Source of the DNA: Eikenella glucosivorans
GTDB taxonomy: Bacteria; Pseudomonadota; Gammaproteobacteria; Burkholderiales; Neisseriaceae
NCBI RefSeq assembly: GCF_016025525.2
Contig: NZ_JACSGR010000002.1
Coordinates: 124,001 to 188,000, forward strand
Length of the DNA: 64,000 nucleotides
Direction: 5' to 3'
Made by a program: the position numbers and the translations under genes. Below the pieces are notes generated by a model. It made no database searches. It was not told where the DNA came from and worked only from the letters and a program-made list of their open reading frames with translations. Below are positions 15,563 to 23,382 of the stretch, piece after piece. Within the stretch, counting starts at the first letter, position 1; every line of letters starts with the position of its first letter.

Positions 15563-16672
15563 TCACTCTGTTTTGTTTTCAGGTAGCCTTGGCGTTGTGG
15601 TTAAGTTTTCATTGATATTGGAAATTTGTTCTCGTAGCCAATTTGTGGCCGCTGCTAAATCAAAATGTTCTAAGACTGCAGGGTCTATATTTTGCTTGGA
15701 AGCAATGAGTAATAGATAGGGGGTGTCGGGATGTGGCAAGGGATGCCATGTTTGGATATTTGCCTGTCCGTAAAAAGCCATAGTTGGCTTTTTTAAAGCA
15801 CAGGCTAAATGTACCGTGCCACTATCCACACCAATAATAATGTCGGCGGAAGCAGCCAGTGCAAGATACTTGCTAAGGCTGGTTGGTGGGGAGAGGGCGA
15901 TATTCAATTCTGGGCGGCAGTATTTCTTTAACTCAATTAAGTATTCATTGCTATTTGTTGTGTTGCCCAACAATAGGTTGATGCGTGTTGTATCGCGGAT
16001 GGCGTTATTGAGTATGTGAGCTAGTTCAATCGGTGGGATTTGCTTGCCGGTTCGAGAATGACCCTGCGGGGCAAGTAGGATTTTTATGGTAGGTTGTTTG
16101 GGCCAGAAAGTATTTGCTTGATAAATTTCTTCTTTGGATACAGAGAAGCTTGGTGGTATGTGCGATAAGGTAAAATATTTCGCCAACAGCGAAGTTTCCA
16201 AATGGCGTACAACATGGTTGGTAGGGATGAAGGGGCAGCAAAAATCAAAGTTGGATATGCTTTGATGGTTGTAATAGGCTTTATCAGCTTTGCTAAAAAT
16301 CATCACAGCCTGCGGTAGCAGAATTTTGTCGGCGATCAAGTCGGGCGTGTTGAATGATTCACTAAAATCGAGCAAAAATTGCCATTTCTTTCGATTGTGG
16401 TAATACCCCTTCAAGGTTGCAGGAATTAATTCGTCAAAATATTGGCTGCGTGCAAAGATATCGCGGTTACGCCCGACAATCACGCCTAAGCGTATGTGAG
16501 GTATTGCAGACTTGATTTGCTCGGCAAATGCCAAATGCATCATGGCATCCCCCAAACCCTGTCCGAATGGGCGGATTAGGATGGAAGAAATGTTGCCAAA
16601 ATCGAAATGACGGCAGGGCGTTTTATGAGCGCATAAGGCGAGAATCAGTCGTTTGGATAAGGGGACGGACAT
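15563..16672 (-). CDS. GT9 heptosyltransferase-family protein (copy B)
   Basis: A 369-residue GT9 glycosyltransferase. ILIRPFGQGLGDAMMHLAFAEQ and IIGVDSGTVHLACALKKP are the two family motifs. It is the first gene of the glycan block downstream of glyS and a paralogue of copy A, the two flanking the divergent GT9 gene. The C-terminus Arg-Leu-Pro-Glu-Asn is encoded by a DUS just before the stop, so the uptake sequence trims or extends the tail. No clear ribosome binding site precedes the ATG. The likely role is sequential addition of heptose or another sugar to the lipooligosaccharide core; the substrate is unproven. Confidence 0.88.
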   Translation of the reverse strand: MSVPLSKRLILALCAHKTPCRHFDFGNISSILIRPFGQGLGDAMMHLAFAEQIKSAIPHIRLGVIVGRNRDIFARSQYFDELIPATLKGYYHNRKKWQFLLDFSESFNTPDLIADKILLPQAVMIFSKADKAYYNHQSISNFDFCCPFIPTNHVVRHLETSLLAKYFTLSHIPPSFSVSKEEIYQANTFWPKQPTIKILLAPQGHSRTGKQIPPIELAHILNNAIRDTTRINLLLGNTTNSNEYLIELKKYCRPELNIALSPPTSLSKYLALAASADIIIGVDSGTVHLACALKKPTMAFYGQANIQTWHPLPHPDTPYLLLIASKQNIDPAVLEHFDLAAATNWLREQISNINENLTTTPRLPENKTE

Positions 16673-16770
16673 GGTTGAATTCGGTAATCGGAAAGAATAT
16701 CGTCTGAAACCTGTAGCCGGTTGGCTAAAGTACCGATAGGAATTTTAGACAACCCATCTCATGCGGTGGC

Positions 16771-18834
16771 TTATTCGCTCAAGAGTGCAATATCGGCGAC
16801 GGCGTTCATCTGTTCTGCCAAGCGGTTCAAGAGGTTGAGGCGGTTTTGCTTCACGGCGGAGTCTTCGGCCATCACCATCACGCCGTCGAAGAAGGCATCG
16901 ACCTGCGGCTTGACGCTTGCCAGCTCGGATAAGGCGGTTTGGAAATTGCCTTGTGCGACGGCGACGGCGATTTTGGGTTGTAGGTTTTGGGCGGCGGCGT
17001 AGAGGGCTTTTTCTTCGTCCTGTTGCAGCAGGTTTTCATCGACTTCGCCCAGCGCGGCATCGGCTTTTTTCAGCAGGTTTTGCACGCGTTTGTTGGCGGC
17101 GGCGAGGGCGGCGGCTTCGGGCAGTTGCTTGAACGCGGCGACGGCCTGCAGTTTGGCGGTCAAGTCGTCCAAACGGCGCGGCTGCTTGGCGAGTACGGCG
17201 GCAACGATGTCTTGCGGATAGTCGTTTTGCAGCAGGACGGCGAGGCGCGCCTGCATGAAGTCGGCGGTTTCAGACGACGTTTTGTCGTTGAGCAGGCCTT
17301 TGGGGAAGCTCTCGAAGGTCGTCTGAATCAGGTCGTTTACGTCCAAACCGTACTGCATCAGCATCCGCAAAATGCCCAAGGCGGCGCGGCGCAGGGCGTA
17401 GGGGTCTTTGTCGCCGGTGGGAATCAGGCCGATGCCCCAAATGCCGACCAGGGTTTCCAGCTTGTCGGCCAGCGCGACGGCGGTGGCGATTTTATTTTCA
17501 GGTAGCCTGTCGCCCGCGAAACGCGGCTGATAGTGCTGCTCAATGGCTTCGGCGATTTCTTCGGTTTCGCCGTCCAAGCGGGCGTAGTATTTGCCCATCG
17601 TGCCTTGCAGCTCGGGGAACTCGCCGACCATTTCGGTAACCAAATCGGCTTTGGCCAGACGCGCGGCGCGTTCGGCTGCGGCGGCATCCGCGCCCAAGGC
17701 TTTGGCGATGTGGGCGGCGATGCTTTGCAGGCGTTCGATGCGCTCGGCCTGCGAACCGATTTTGTTGTGATAGACCACGTTCGCCAGCTTGGGCAGGCGG
17801 CTTTCCAAAGTTGCTTTTTGGTCTTGCTTGTAGAAAAACTCGGCGTCGGACAGGCGCGCGCGCAAGACGCGTTCGTTGCCTTGAATGATGTGCGACGGGT
17901 CGTCGGTTTGCAGGTTGGACACCAGCAGGAAACGGTTCATCAGTTTGCCGTTTTGGTCGAGCAGCGGGAAGTATTTTTGGTTTTGCTGCATGGTCAGAAT
18001 CAGGCATTCCTGCGGCACGGCAAGGAAGTGTGCTTCAAAACCGGCTTCCAATACGACCGGCCATTCCACCAAGGCGGTCACTTCGTCCAGCAGGGCTTCA
18101 TCGGCGGCAACGGCGGCTTTCAGACGACCTGCCTGCTCGTTTAAGGCCGTCTGAATCGCGGCTTTGCGTTCGGCAAACGAAGCGACGACTTTGCCTTCGT
18201 TTTTCATTTGTCCGGCGTAGCTGTCGGCGTGTTCAATCGTGATGGCGCCTTGCGACAGGAAGCGGTGCCCCAAGGTTTGATTGCCGCTTTGCAGACCCAA
18301 AACGCTGACGTTGACGATGTCTGCACCATGCAAAACGGTCAAACCGTGAACGGGGCGGACGAAGGTAAACGTGCTGCTGCCCCAACGCATGACTTTCGGA
18401 ATCGGCAGCTTTTTGACGGCTTGGTTGATGATGTCTTCCAAGAGTTCGCCCAGCGGTTTGCCGGTTTGGACGTATTCGTAGGCATACACGTCCTGCTTGC
18501 CGTCATTGATGATGGTCAGGTCTTCGATTTTCGCCCCTGCGCCGCGTGCAAAACCTTCCAAAGCCTTGGTCGGCGCACCGTCTTTCATGGCATTCGCCAC
18601 GGCAGGGCCTTTTTTCACGATTTTCTGGTCGGCTTGAACGGCTTTGACGTTTTTGATTTGAACGGCCAAACGGCGCGGCGAGGTGTAGGCGGTATATTCT
18701 GCCGCGCCGTCAGTCAGTTGCGCTTTTTCCAAGCCCTCGGCAACGGAGGCGGCGAAATGGTTGCCTAAATTGTTGAGGGCTTTCGGGGGGAGCTCTTCGG
18801 TGAGGAGTTCGATTAGAAGGGTGGAGGTGCTCAT
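16771..18834 (-). CDS. glyS: Glycyl-tRNA synthetase beta subunit
   Basis: GlyS, the large subunit of the alpha2-beta2 glycyl-tRNA synthetase, is 687 residues and family-typical from STLLIELLTEELPP at the N-terminus to the C-terminal anticodon-binding domain. The ATG at 18834 follows a weak ribosome binding site; 40 upstream in-frame residues are spurious. The partner glyQ is not adjacent. The coding sequence contains three full-length Neisseria-type DUS (17316-17327, 18119-18130, 18144-18155) plus a 10-mer at 17269-17278, against one Eikenella DUS (17497-17508). That mixture is foreign to the window and suggests transfer from a Neisseria relative. Confidence 0.97.
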   Translation of the reverse strand: MSTSTLLIELLTEELPPKALNNLGNHFAASVAEGLEKAQLTDGAAEYTAYTSPRRLAVQIKNVKAVQADQKIVKKGPAVANAMKDGAPTKALEGFARGAGAKIEDLTIINDGKQDVYAYEYVQTGKPLGELLEDIINQAVKKLPIPKVMRWGSSTFTFVRPVHGLTVLHGADIVNVSVLGLQSGNQTLGHRFLSQGAITIEHADSYAGQMKNEGKVVASFAERKAAIQTALNEQAGRLKAAVAADEALLDEVTALVEWPVVLEAGFEAHFLAVPQECLILTMQQNQKYFPLLDQNGKLMNRFLLVSNLQTDDPSHIIQGNERVLRARLSDAEFFYKQDQKATLESRLPKLANVVYHNKIGSQAERIERLQSIAAHIAKALGADAAAAERAARLAKADLVTEMVGEFPELQGTMGKYYARLDGETEEIAEAIEQHYQPRFAGDRLPENKIATAVALADKLETLVGIWGIGLIPTGDKDPYALRRAALGILRMLMQYGLDVNDLIQTTFESFPKGLLNDKTSSETADFMQARLAVLLQNDYPQDIVAAVLAKQPRRLDDLTAKLQAVAAFKQLPEAAALAAANKRVQNLLKKADAALGEVDENLLQQDEEKALYAAAQNLQPKIAVAVAQGNFQTALSELASVKPQVDAFFDGVMVMAEDSAVKQNRLNLLNRLAEQMNAVADIALLSE
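17269..17327. repeat. Neisseria-dialect DUS pair inside glyS
   Basis: TTCAGACGAC (17269-17278) and the full 12-mer AGGTCGTCTGAA (17316-17327). The 12-mer is the AG-mucDUS dialect known from Neisseria mucosa-type species, not the Eikenella form used elsewhere here. Confidence 0.85.
18119..18155. repeat. Two further Neisseria-dialect DUS in glyS
   Basis: TTCAGACGACCT (18119-18130, AG-mucDUS reversed) and AGGCCGTCTGAA (18144-18155, AG-DUS of most Neisseria) face each other within 37 bases of coding sequence. Confidence 0.85.
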
Positions 18835-19176
18835 CGGACGTATCGTTTGATGGTTTTCAGGTAGCCTGCTTGGCGTTGATGGGATTGGCGTTTTGTTTGG
18901 CATCGGGCACAGGCGGGCGGTATGGGTATTTTGATGGTGCGGATTATGCCACAAAAGGGCTGCCTTTGCGGGGGAGATTGTCGGGTATGGGCTACCTGAA
19001 AATTTGTGCCGGCGAAGCAGGGCGTGTTTGAGCAGTACGGGAGCGCAGTTCCTGTGTTTGCCGGACGGCTAAAAAGGCTACCTGAAAACGGGCAACGCGA
19101 GTTTCTGCGAAGCTAAAATCGGAAATCCGTTTTCAGGTAGCCTTTGTTTACTACGGTATGGTGCTAAGCCAAGGGC
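18835..19176. other. Intergenic region with composite repeat
   Basis: 342 bases between pta and glyS on the minus strand. It contains a DUS near 18857, another near 18989, and a compact composite repeat (19073-19145) bounded by two inward DUS with GAGTTTCTGCGAAGCTAAAA at 19099-19118. No gene is seen. Confidence 0.7.
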
Positions 19177-21255
19177 TTATTTGCCCATTTGCACCGACTG
19201 GATGGCCGTGAGCGCGATGGTGTACACGATGTCGTCCACCAATGCGCCGCGCGACAGGTCGTTTACCGGCTTGCGCAGGCCTTGCAGCATGGGGCCGACG
19301 CTCAATACATTGGCGCTGCGCTGCACGGCTTTGTAGGTAGTGTTGCCGGTGTTCAGATCGGGGAAGACGAACACGTTGGCCTGGCCGGCCACTTTGCTGT
19401 CGGGCGCTTTCTGTCGGCCCACGCTGGGCACGCTGGCGGCGTCGTATTGCAGCGGGCCGTCGATGAGCAGGTCGGGGCGTTTTTCCTGCGCCAGCTTGGT
19501 GGCTTCCTTCACTTTTTCCACATCGGCGCCGCTGCCGGAGGTGCCGGTGGAGTAGGAAATCATGGCCACTCTCGGCTCGATGCCGAAGGCTTTGGCGGAT
19601 TCGGCCGACTGGATGGCGATGTCGGCCAGCTCGGCGGCGGTGGGCTCGGGATTGACCGCGCAGTCGCCGTACACCAACACCTGCTCGGGCATCAACATAA
19701 AGAACACGCTGGACACCAGGCTGGCGCCGGGCGCGGTTTTAATCAGCTGCAGGGCGGGGCGGATGGTGTTGGCGGTGGTGTGTACCGCGCCGGACACCAG
19801 GCCGTCCACGTCGCCCTGTTGCAGCATCATGGTGCCGAGCACCACGCTGTCTTCCAATGCCTGACGGGCCAGGCCGGGGGTGAGGCCTTTGTGTTTGCGC
19901 AGTTCCACCATCGGGGCGACATATTGCTCGCGAATGCTGTCGGGATCGATGATTTCCAAGTTTTCAGGTAGCGTGATGCCGCGGTTGGCAGCCACTTCGC
20001 GCACGGCTTCCGGCTTGGCCAGGAGTACGCAGCGGGCGATGCCTTTGCTTTGGCAGATGGCAGCGGCTTCCACAGTGCGCGGCTCGTCGCCTTCCGGCAG
20101 CACGATGCGCTTGTTGGCGGCGCGCGCTTGCTCCATCATGCGGAAGCGGAAGGCGGGCGGCGACATCAGCAGCTGGCGCGGCTTGCCGATGTTGCGGCAC
20201 AGCGTGTCCACGTCCACATGTTCGGCCACGAAATCCACCATGGTTTCCATGCGTTCGGTGTCGTCGGCGGGGACGGTTTGGTCTTGGTGCGCCAGTGCGT
20301 AGGCAGTGGCGAAGGTGTCGAGTTCGGTGAGCAGCACGGGCACGTTGTGGCTCAGCGCCGGGCTGATGATGCCCTGCACGGCCGGCGAGGGCGGCGTGCC
20401 GCAGGTAATCAGCAGGCCGGCCACGGGTACGCCGCTGAGGATTTTCAACGAGGCGGCCATCAGGATGTCTTCGCGGTCGCCGGGGGTGATCACCAGCGCG
20501 CCGGAAGTGATGCGGTGGTGCATCTGGGCGGCGTTTTGCGCGGCCACCACAATTTCTTTGGTGCGGTTGCCCAAGTGCGCCTCGCCGGCAATCACTTGCG
20601 CGTTCAGGTAGCCGGCAATATCGGCTACGCGGCGCAGCGAGTGTTCGGGCGAGAAGGGCACCACGCCCAGGCAGGGCAGTTTGCCGCGCACTTTGGCGGA
20701 AACCTCAGCGGCAAAGGCTTGGGCGTCGCTGCCGTGGTAGCGGTTGAGGATGAAGCCGGCCACTTCGGTGTGGCTGTTGTCGTATTCGTGGGCGGCAAGG
20801 TTGATTTGGTCGGCCACCTGCTCGGCGCTGTATTTGCCCACGGCGGCCACCAGGATGATGCTGGCATTCAGCGAGGCGGCGATTTGGGCGTTTTTGCTGG
20901 TGAGGAAGCTGCGTTCGTCATCCGGTACCACGCCTTCAATCACGGCCACGTCGTGTTCGGCGGAAGTAACCTGGTCGAAATCGGACACCATCAGCTCGAT
21001 CAAGTCGTCGTCGCGGCCGGCGCTGACCAGCTCTTCCACTTTGGAGAGCGGCTGCGGGCTGGGCGGGTTGAGGTGGAACAGGTTGTTGGCAAATACGACG
21101 GCGGGGTCGCTGCTGCCGGAGGCGGCAGGCGAATCGGCCACGGGCTTGTAGTATACCGGGCGGCGGCCGCTGCGCTGGATGGCGCGCAAGAGGCCGAGGG
21201 AAATGCTGGTGAGGCCGGTTTTGGCGCCCAGGGGCACCAGTAGGAATTTGGGCAT
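19177..21255 (-). CDS. pta: Phosphate acetyltransferase, long type
   Basis: Pta interconverts acetyl-CoA and acetyl phosphate. The 692-residue product is the long three-part form: an N-terminal P-loop-like domain (LLVPLGAKTGLTSISLGLLRA), a DRTGG domain in the middle, and the C-terminal catalytic phosphotransacetylase domain (from about residue 370, with RIVLPEGDEPRT, SGAVHTTANTIRPALQ and SYSTGTSGSG). The ATG at 21255 is the family start; the frame's 37 extra residues are not conserved-looking. Two degenerate DUS lie in the coding region and encode Leu-Pro-Glu-Asn and Gly-Tyr-Leu. ackA is not adjacent. Confidence 0.96.
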   Translation of the reverse strand: MPKFLLVPLGAKTGLTSISLGLLRAIQRSGRRPVYYKPVADSPAASGSSDPAVVFANNLFHLNPPSPQPLSKVEELVSAGRDDDLIELMVSDFDQVTSAEHDVAVIEGVVPDDERSFLTSKNAQIAASLNASIILVAAVGKYSAEQVADQINLAAHEYDNSHTEVAGFILNRYHGSDAQAFAAEVSAKVRGKLPCLGVVPFSPEHSLRRVADIAGYLNAQVIAGEAHLGNRTKEIVVAAQNAAQMHHRITSGALVITPGDREDILMAASLKILSGVPVAGLLITCGTPPSPAVQGIISPALSHNVPVLLTELDTFATAYALAHQDQTVPADDTERMETMVDFVAEHVDVDTLCRNIGKPRQLLMSPPAFRFRMMEQARAANKRIVLPEGDEPRTVEAAAICQSKGIARCVLLAKPEAVREVAANRGITLPENLEIIDPDSIREQYVAPMVELRKHKGLTPGLARQALEDSVVLGTMMLQQGDVDGLVSGAVHTTANTIRPALQLIKTAPGASLVSSVFFMLMPEQVLVYGDCAVNPEPTAAELADIAIQSAESAKAFGIEPRVAMISYSTGTSGSGADVEKVKEATKLAQEKRPDLLIDGPLQYDAASVPSVGRQKAPDSKVAGQANVFVFPDLNTGNTTYKAVQRSANVLSVGPMLQGLRKPVNDLSRGALVDDIVYTIALTAIQSVQMGK

Positions 21256-21640
21256 AATCGGTGTCTTTCTTGGTAATAGGTTGATGAAATTGGCTAAACC
21301 GTGTAATCGGCCGGGCGGCTGCCGCCGAGTGGAGGCGCCGCTGGATTGCAGGCCGCATTGTTGCATTATTAATAAGGGACGACAAGGTTTTAGGCCGGGG
21401 ATTTTCGGCGCGGGGGCGGGATCGGATGTGAGCTAGGTCAAATAATGGGGTCTGTGTCGAGGGGGCGGGGTGGGTTGCGTTGTTATCGAGGCTGCCTGAA
21501 AGAGGCTACCTGAAAATCGGGATGATGGTTTTCAGGTAGCCTTTGGTTTTTTTAGCTTCGCAGAAACTCGCGTTGCTCGTTTTAACTGCGTTGAAGCTGC
21601 GCTTTCAGGTAGCCTTTGCCGGGGTGGGGCGGCGGGTGCT
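21256..21640. other. Intergenic region with mixed DUS dialects
   Basis: 385 bases. It holds AGGCTGCCTGAA (21489-21500, the Simonsiella-type dialect or a one-base variant) beside AGGCTACCTGAA (21503-21514). A DUS hairpin at 21504-21542 could terminate hpt, which is read on the minus strand from higher coordinates. A composite repeat reaches 21616 with the TAGCTTCGCAGAAACTCGCG block. No gene is visible. Confidence 0.65.
21503..21616. repeat. DUS-bounded composite repeat
   Basis: Three DUS copies (21503, about 21531, about 21604) enclose TTTAGCTTCGCAGAAACTC and the variant block TTTTAACTGCGTTGAAGC. The block order matches the copies at 6541 and, inverted, at 2863. Confidence 0.65.
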
Positions 21641-22201
21641 TTATTTGTTGGCCAGGGCGTAGATGGCGCCGAGGTTGCGCCACATGCCGGCGGCATCCAT
21701 GCCGTAGCCGAACACGTAGCGGTCGGGCACGTGGATGCCCACGTAGTCGGCTTCGATGGGCTTGGGGCGGTTGATGGCTTTGTTGGCAAATACGGCGGTG
21801 CGGCAGGAGGCGGCGCCCATATCCATCACTTGGCGGTGGATGGCGGCCATGGTGTGGCCTTCGTCGAGAATGTCGTCGAGCACGAGCACGTGGCGGCCTT
21901 CCACGCTGTTTTGCGGGGCGCGCAGCCAGTTGAATTCGGCGCTGCCGCTGAGCTCGCTGCCGTAGCGGGAAACGTGCACGTAGTCGAAATCAAGCGGGAA
22001 GCGCAAGAGGGGCAGCAGCTGGCCGGTGAACACGACGGCGCCGCCCATCACGGGCAGCAGCAGGGGGTATTGTTCGCCGAGGTCGGCGGTGATGTCTGCG
22101 GCCATGCGCTCGAGGGCGGCGCGGCAGGCGGCTTCGTCGAACAGCAGGTCGGCTTCTTCCAGCATGGTGCTGGCTTGCCAGAATCTTTCTTTGATGGTCA
22201 T
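21641..22201 (-). CDS. hpt: Hypoxanthine-guanine phosphoribosyltransferase
   Basis: A purine-salvage enzyme that attaches hypoxanthine or guanine to PRPP. The 186-residue protein has the type I PRTase PRPP loop VLVLDDILDEGHTMA at about residues 100-114. MGGAVVFTGQLLPLL precedes it and ADYVGIHVPDRYVFGYGMD is the C-terminal base-binding region. It resembles the Neisseria/Pseudomonas Hpt-like branch, often labelled hypoxanthine-guanine PRTase. It reads on the minus strand, away from the two secreted paralogues upstream of it, with about 100 bases and a DUS between. Confidence 0.9.
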   Translation of the reverse strand: MTIKERFWQASTMLEEADLLFDEAACRAALERMAADITADLGEQYPLLLPVMGGAVVFTGQLLPLLRFPLDFDYVHVSRYGSELSGSAEFNWLRAPQNSVEGRHVLVLDDILDEGHTMAAIHRQVMDMGAASCRTAVFANKAINRPKPIEADYVGIHVPDRYVFGYGMDAAGMWRNLGAIYALANK

Positions 22202-22304
22202 GGTGATGCCTTTGCGCGGGGGAAAGAGGCTACCTGAAAACGGCGGGGCTGCCGGGCAGGGGCTGTTCCGCTGCCCGGCTGCGGTAGCAGGCTTCGGACG
22301 GAAA

Positions 22305-22736
22305 TCAGGGAGCGATTTCGGTAATGGTGATTTCCACGTTGCGGCCTTTGCGCTGGAACAGGGTGCCGCGGCTGTAGGGCGTTACCTCGGCTTGGTCGGA
22401 ATATTTGACCAGCACGCGGTTTTGCCCTTGGCGGCGCAGGCTGATTTCGGCCGGATAGGTTTCGCTGCCGTTGTGGTCGCGGAGCTGTACGCGGCGGGTG
22501 AAGCTGCGGGCGGGCAGAGTACGCGGCAGGTGGGGGTGGTCGAGCATCAGGGCGCGGGTTTCGCTTTGGTTGGCGCGCAGGGCGGCGTAGGCTTGGGCGA
22601 GGCTGCCGTTGCGATATACGCAGCGGTACTCGGTGGGCACGCCTTGTTTGACCGGTTCGGGGTTGCACTCAAGTTGGCCGGCGGCGGCAAAGGGGGCGGC
22701 GATGAGGAGGCTGAGCAGCAGGGTTTGGGGTTTCAT
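22305..22736 (-). CDS. Secreted two-cysteine protein, tandem paralogue 1
   Basis: A 143-residue protein with a signal peptide (MKPQTLLLSLLIAAPFAAAG, cut near residue 19). The mature domain starts with an LECN...YRCVY pair of cysteines, probably a disulfide. It contains GSLAQAYAALRAN, DHPHLP-x-TLP and a C-terminal TLFQRKGRNVEITI strand. The neighbour at 22793-23230 shares all these motifs, so the pair arose by tandem duplication. I do not recognise the family; a small beta-rich periplasmic domain is inferred. It has its own ATG, and a DUS lies in the gap between the two genes. Confidence 0.7.
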   Translation of the reverse strand: MKPQTLLLSLLIAAPFAAAGQLECNPEPVKQGVPTEYRCVYRNGSLAQAYAALRANQSETRALMLDHPHLPRTLPARSFTRRVQLRDHNGSETYPAEISLRRQGQNRVLVKYSDQAEVTPYSRGTLFQRKGRNVEITITEIAP

Positions 22737-22792
22737 GATTGGTCTCCAAATAAATGAAAAGGTTACCTGAAAATATCGGCGTGGCAGTAGGT

Positions 22793-23230
22793 TTAGGATG
22801 CGTATCTTTTGATGGTGATTTCCACATTGCGGCCTTTGCGCTGGAACAGGGTTTCGCGGCTGTAGGGGCTGGCGGGGCTGTCGTGTTCATATTGCACCAC
22901 CACGCGGTCGGGCGAGGGGCGTTTGACGGAAAGCTCGACCGGATAGGATTCGGTTTTGCCGTCGCCGTCGTAGTCGAACACGTCTTGGCTGCGGTGGTGG
23001 AAGCTGCGATCGGGCAGGGTGTGCGGCAGGTGTGGATGGTCGAGGCGCAGGGCTTCGTCTTCGCTGCGGTTGGCGCGCAGGGCGGCATAGGCTTGGGCGA
23101 GGCTGCCGTTGTGGTACACGCAGCGGTAGATGGCGGGCACGCCTTCCTCCACCTGGTTGCATTCAAGGTTGCCGGCGGCGGCGAAGGGGGCGGCGATGAG
23201 GAGGGAGAGTAATAAAAGTTGGGAACGCAT
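22793..23230 (-). CDS. Secreted two-cysteine protein, tandem paralogue 2
   Basis: A 145-residue secreted protein (signal MRSQLLLLSLLIAAPFAAAG) paralogous to the downstream gene: same cysteine pair (LECN, YRCVY), same GSLAQAYAALRANRS helix and the same TLFQRKGRNVEITIK end. The middle differs: this copy has YDGDGKTESYPVE, an Asp-rich loop that resembles a calcium-binding DxDGDGK turn; paralogue 1 has DHNGSETYPAE there. The open frame runs much further upstream, into lldD antisense, but the signal peptide fixes the start at 23230. Function unknown. Confidence 0.7.
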   Translation of the reverse strand: MRSQLLLLSLLIAAPFAAAGNLECNQVEEGVPAIYRCVYHNGSLAQAYAALRANRSEDEALRLDHPHLPHTLPDRSFHHRSQDVFDYDGDGKTESYPVELSVKRPSPDRVVVQYEHDSPASPYSRETLFQRKGRNVEITIKRYAS

Positions 23231-23382
23231 TTTGGGTTTCCGCAGATTGATGAAAAGGCTACCTGAAAACGTGGGCTTCGACGAAGTGAAAACCGGGCGG
23301 TGCGGCTGTGCCGCTTGCGCTTTGCAGAAGGGCGCTGTATTGGTTTTCAGGTAGCCTGCATTATAGTGTAAGGCAGGCGGAA

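Noticed and set aside
20050..21243. 397-residue plus-strand frame opposite pta
   Set aside because: Antisense shadow, Gly/His/Val-rich composition, overlaps a complete pta.
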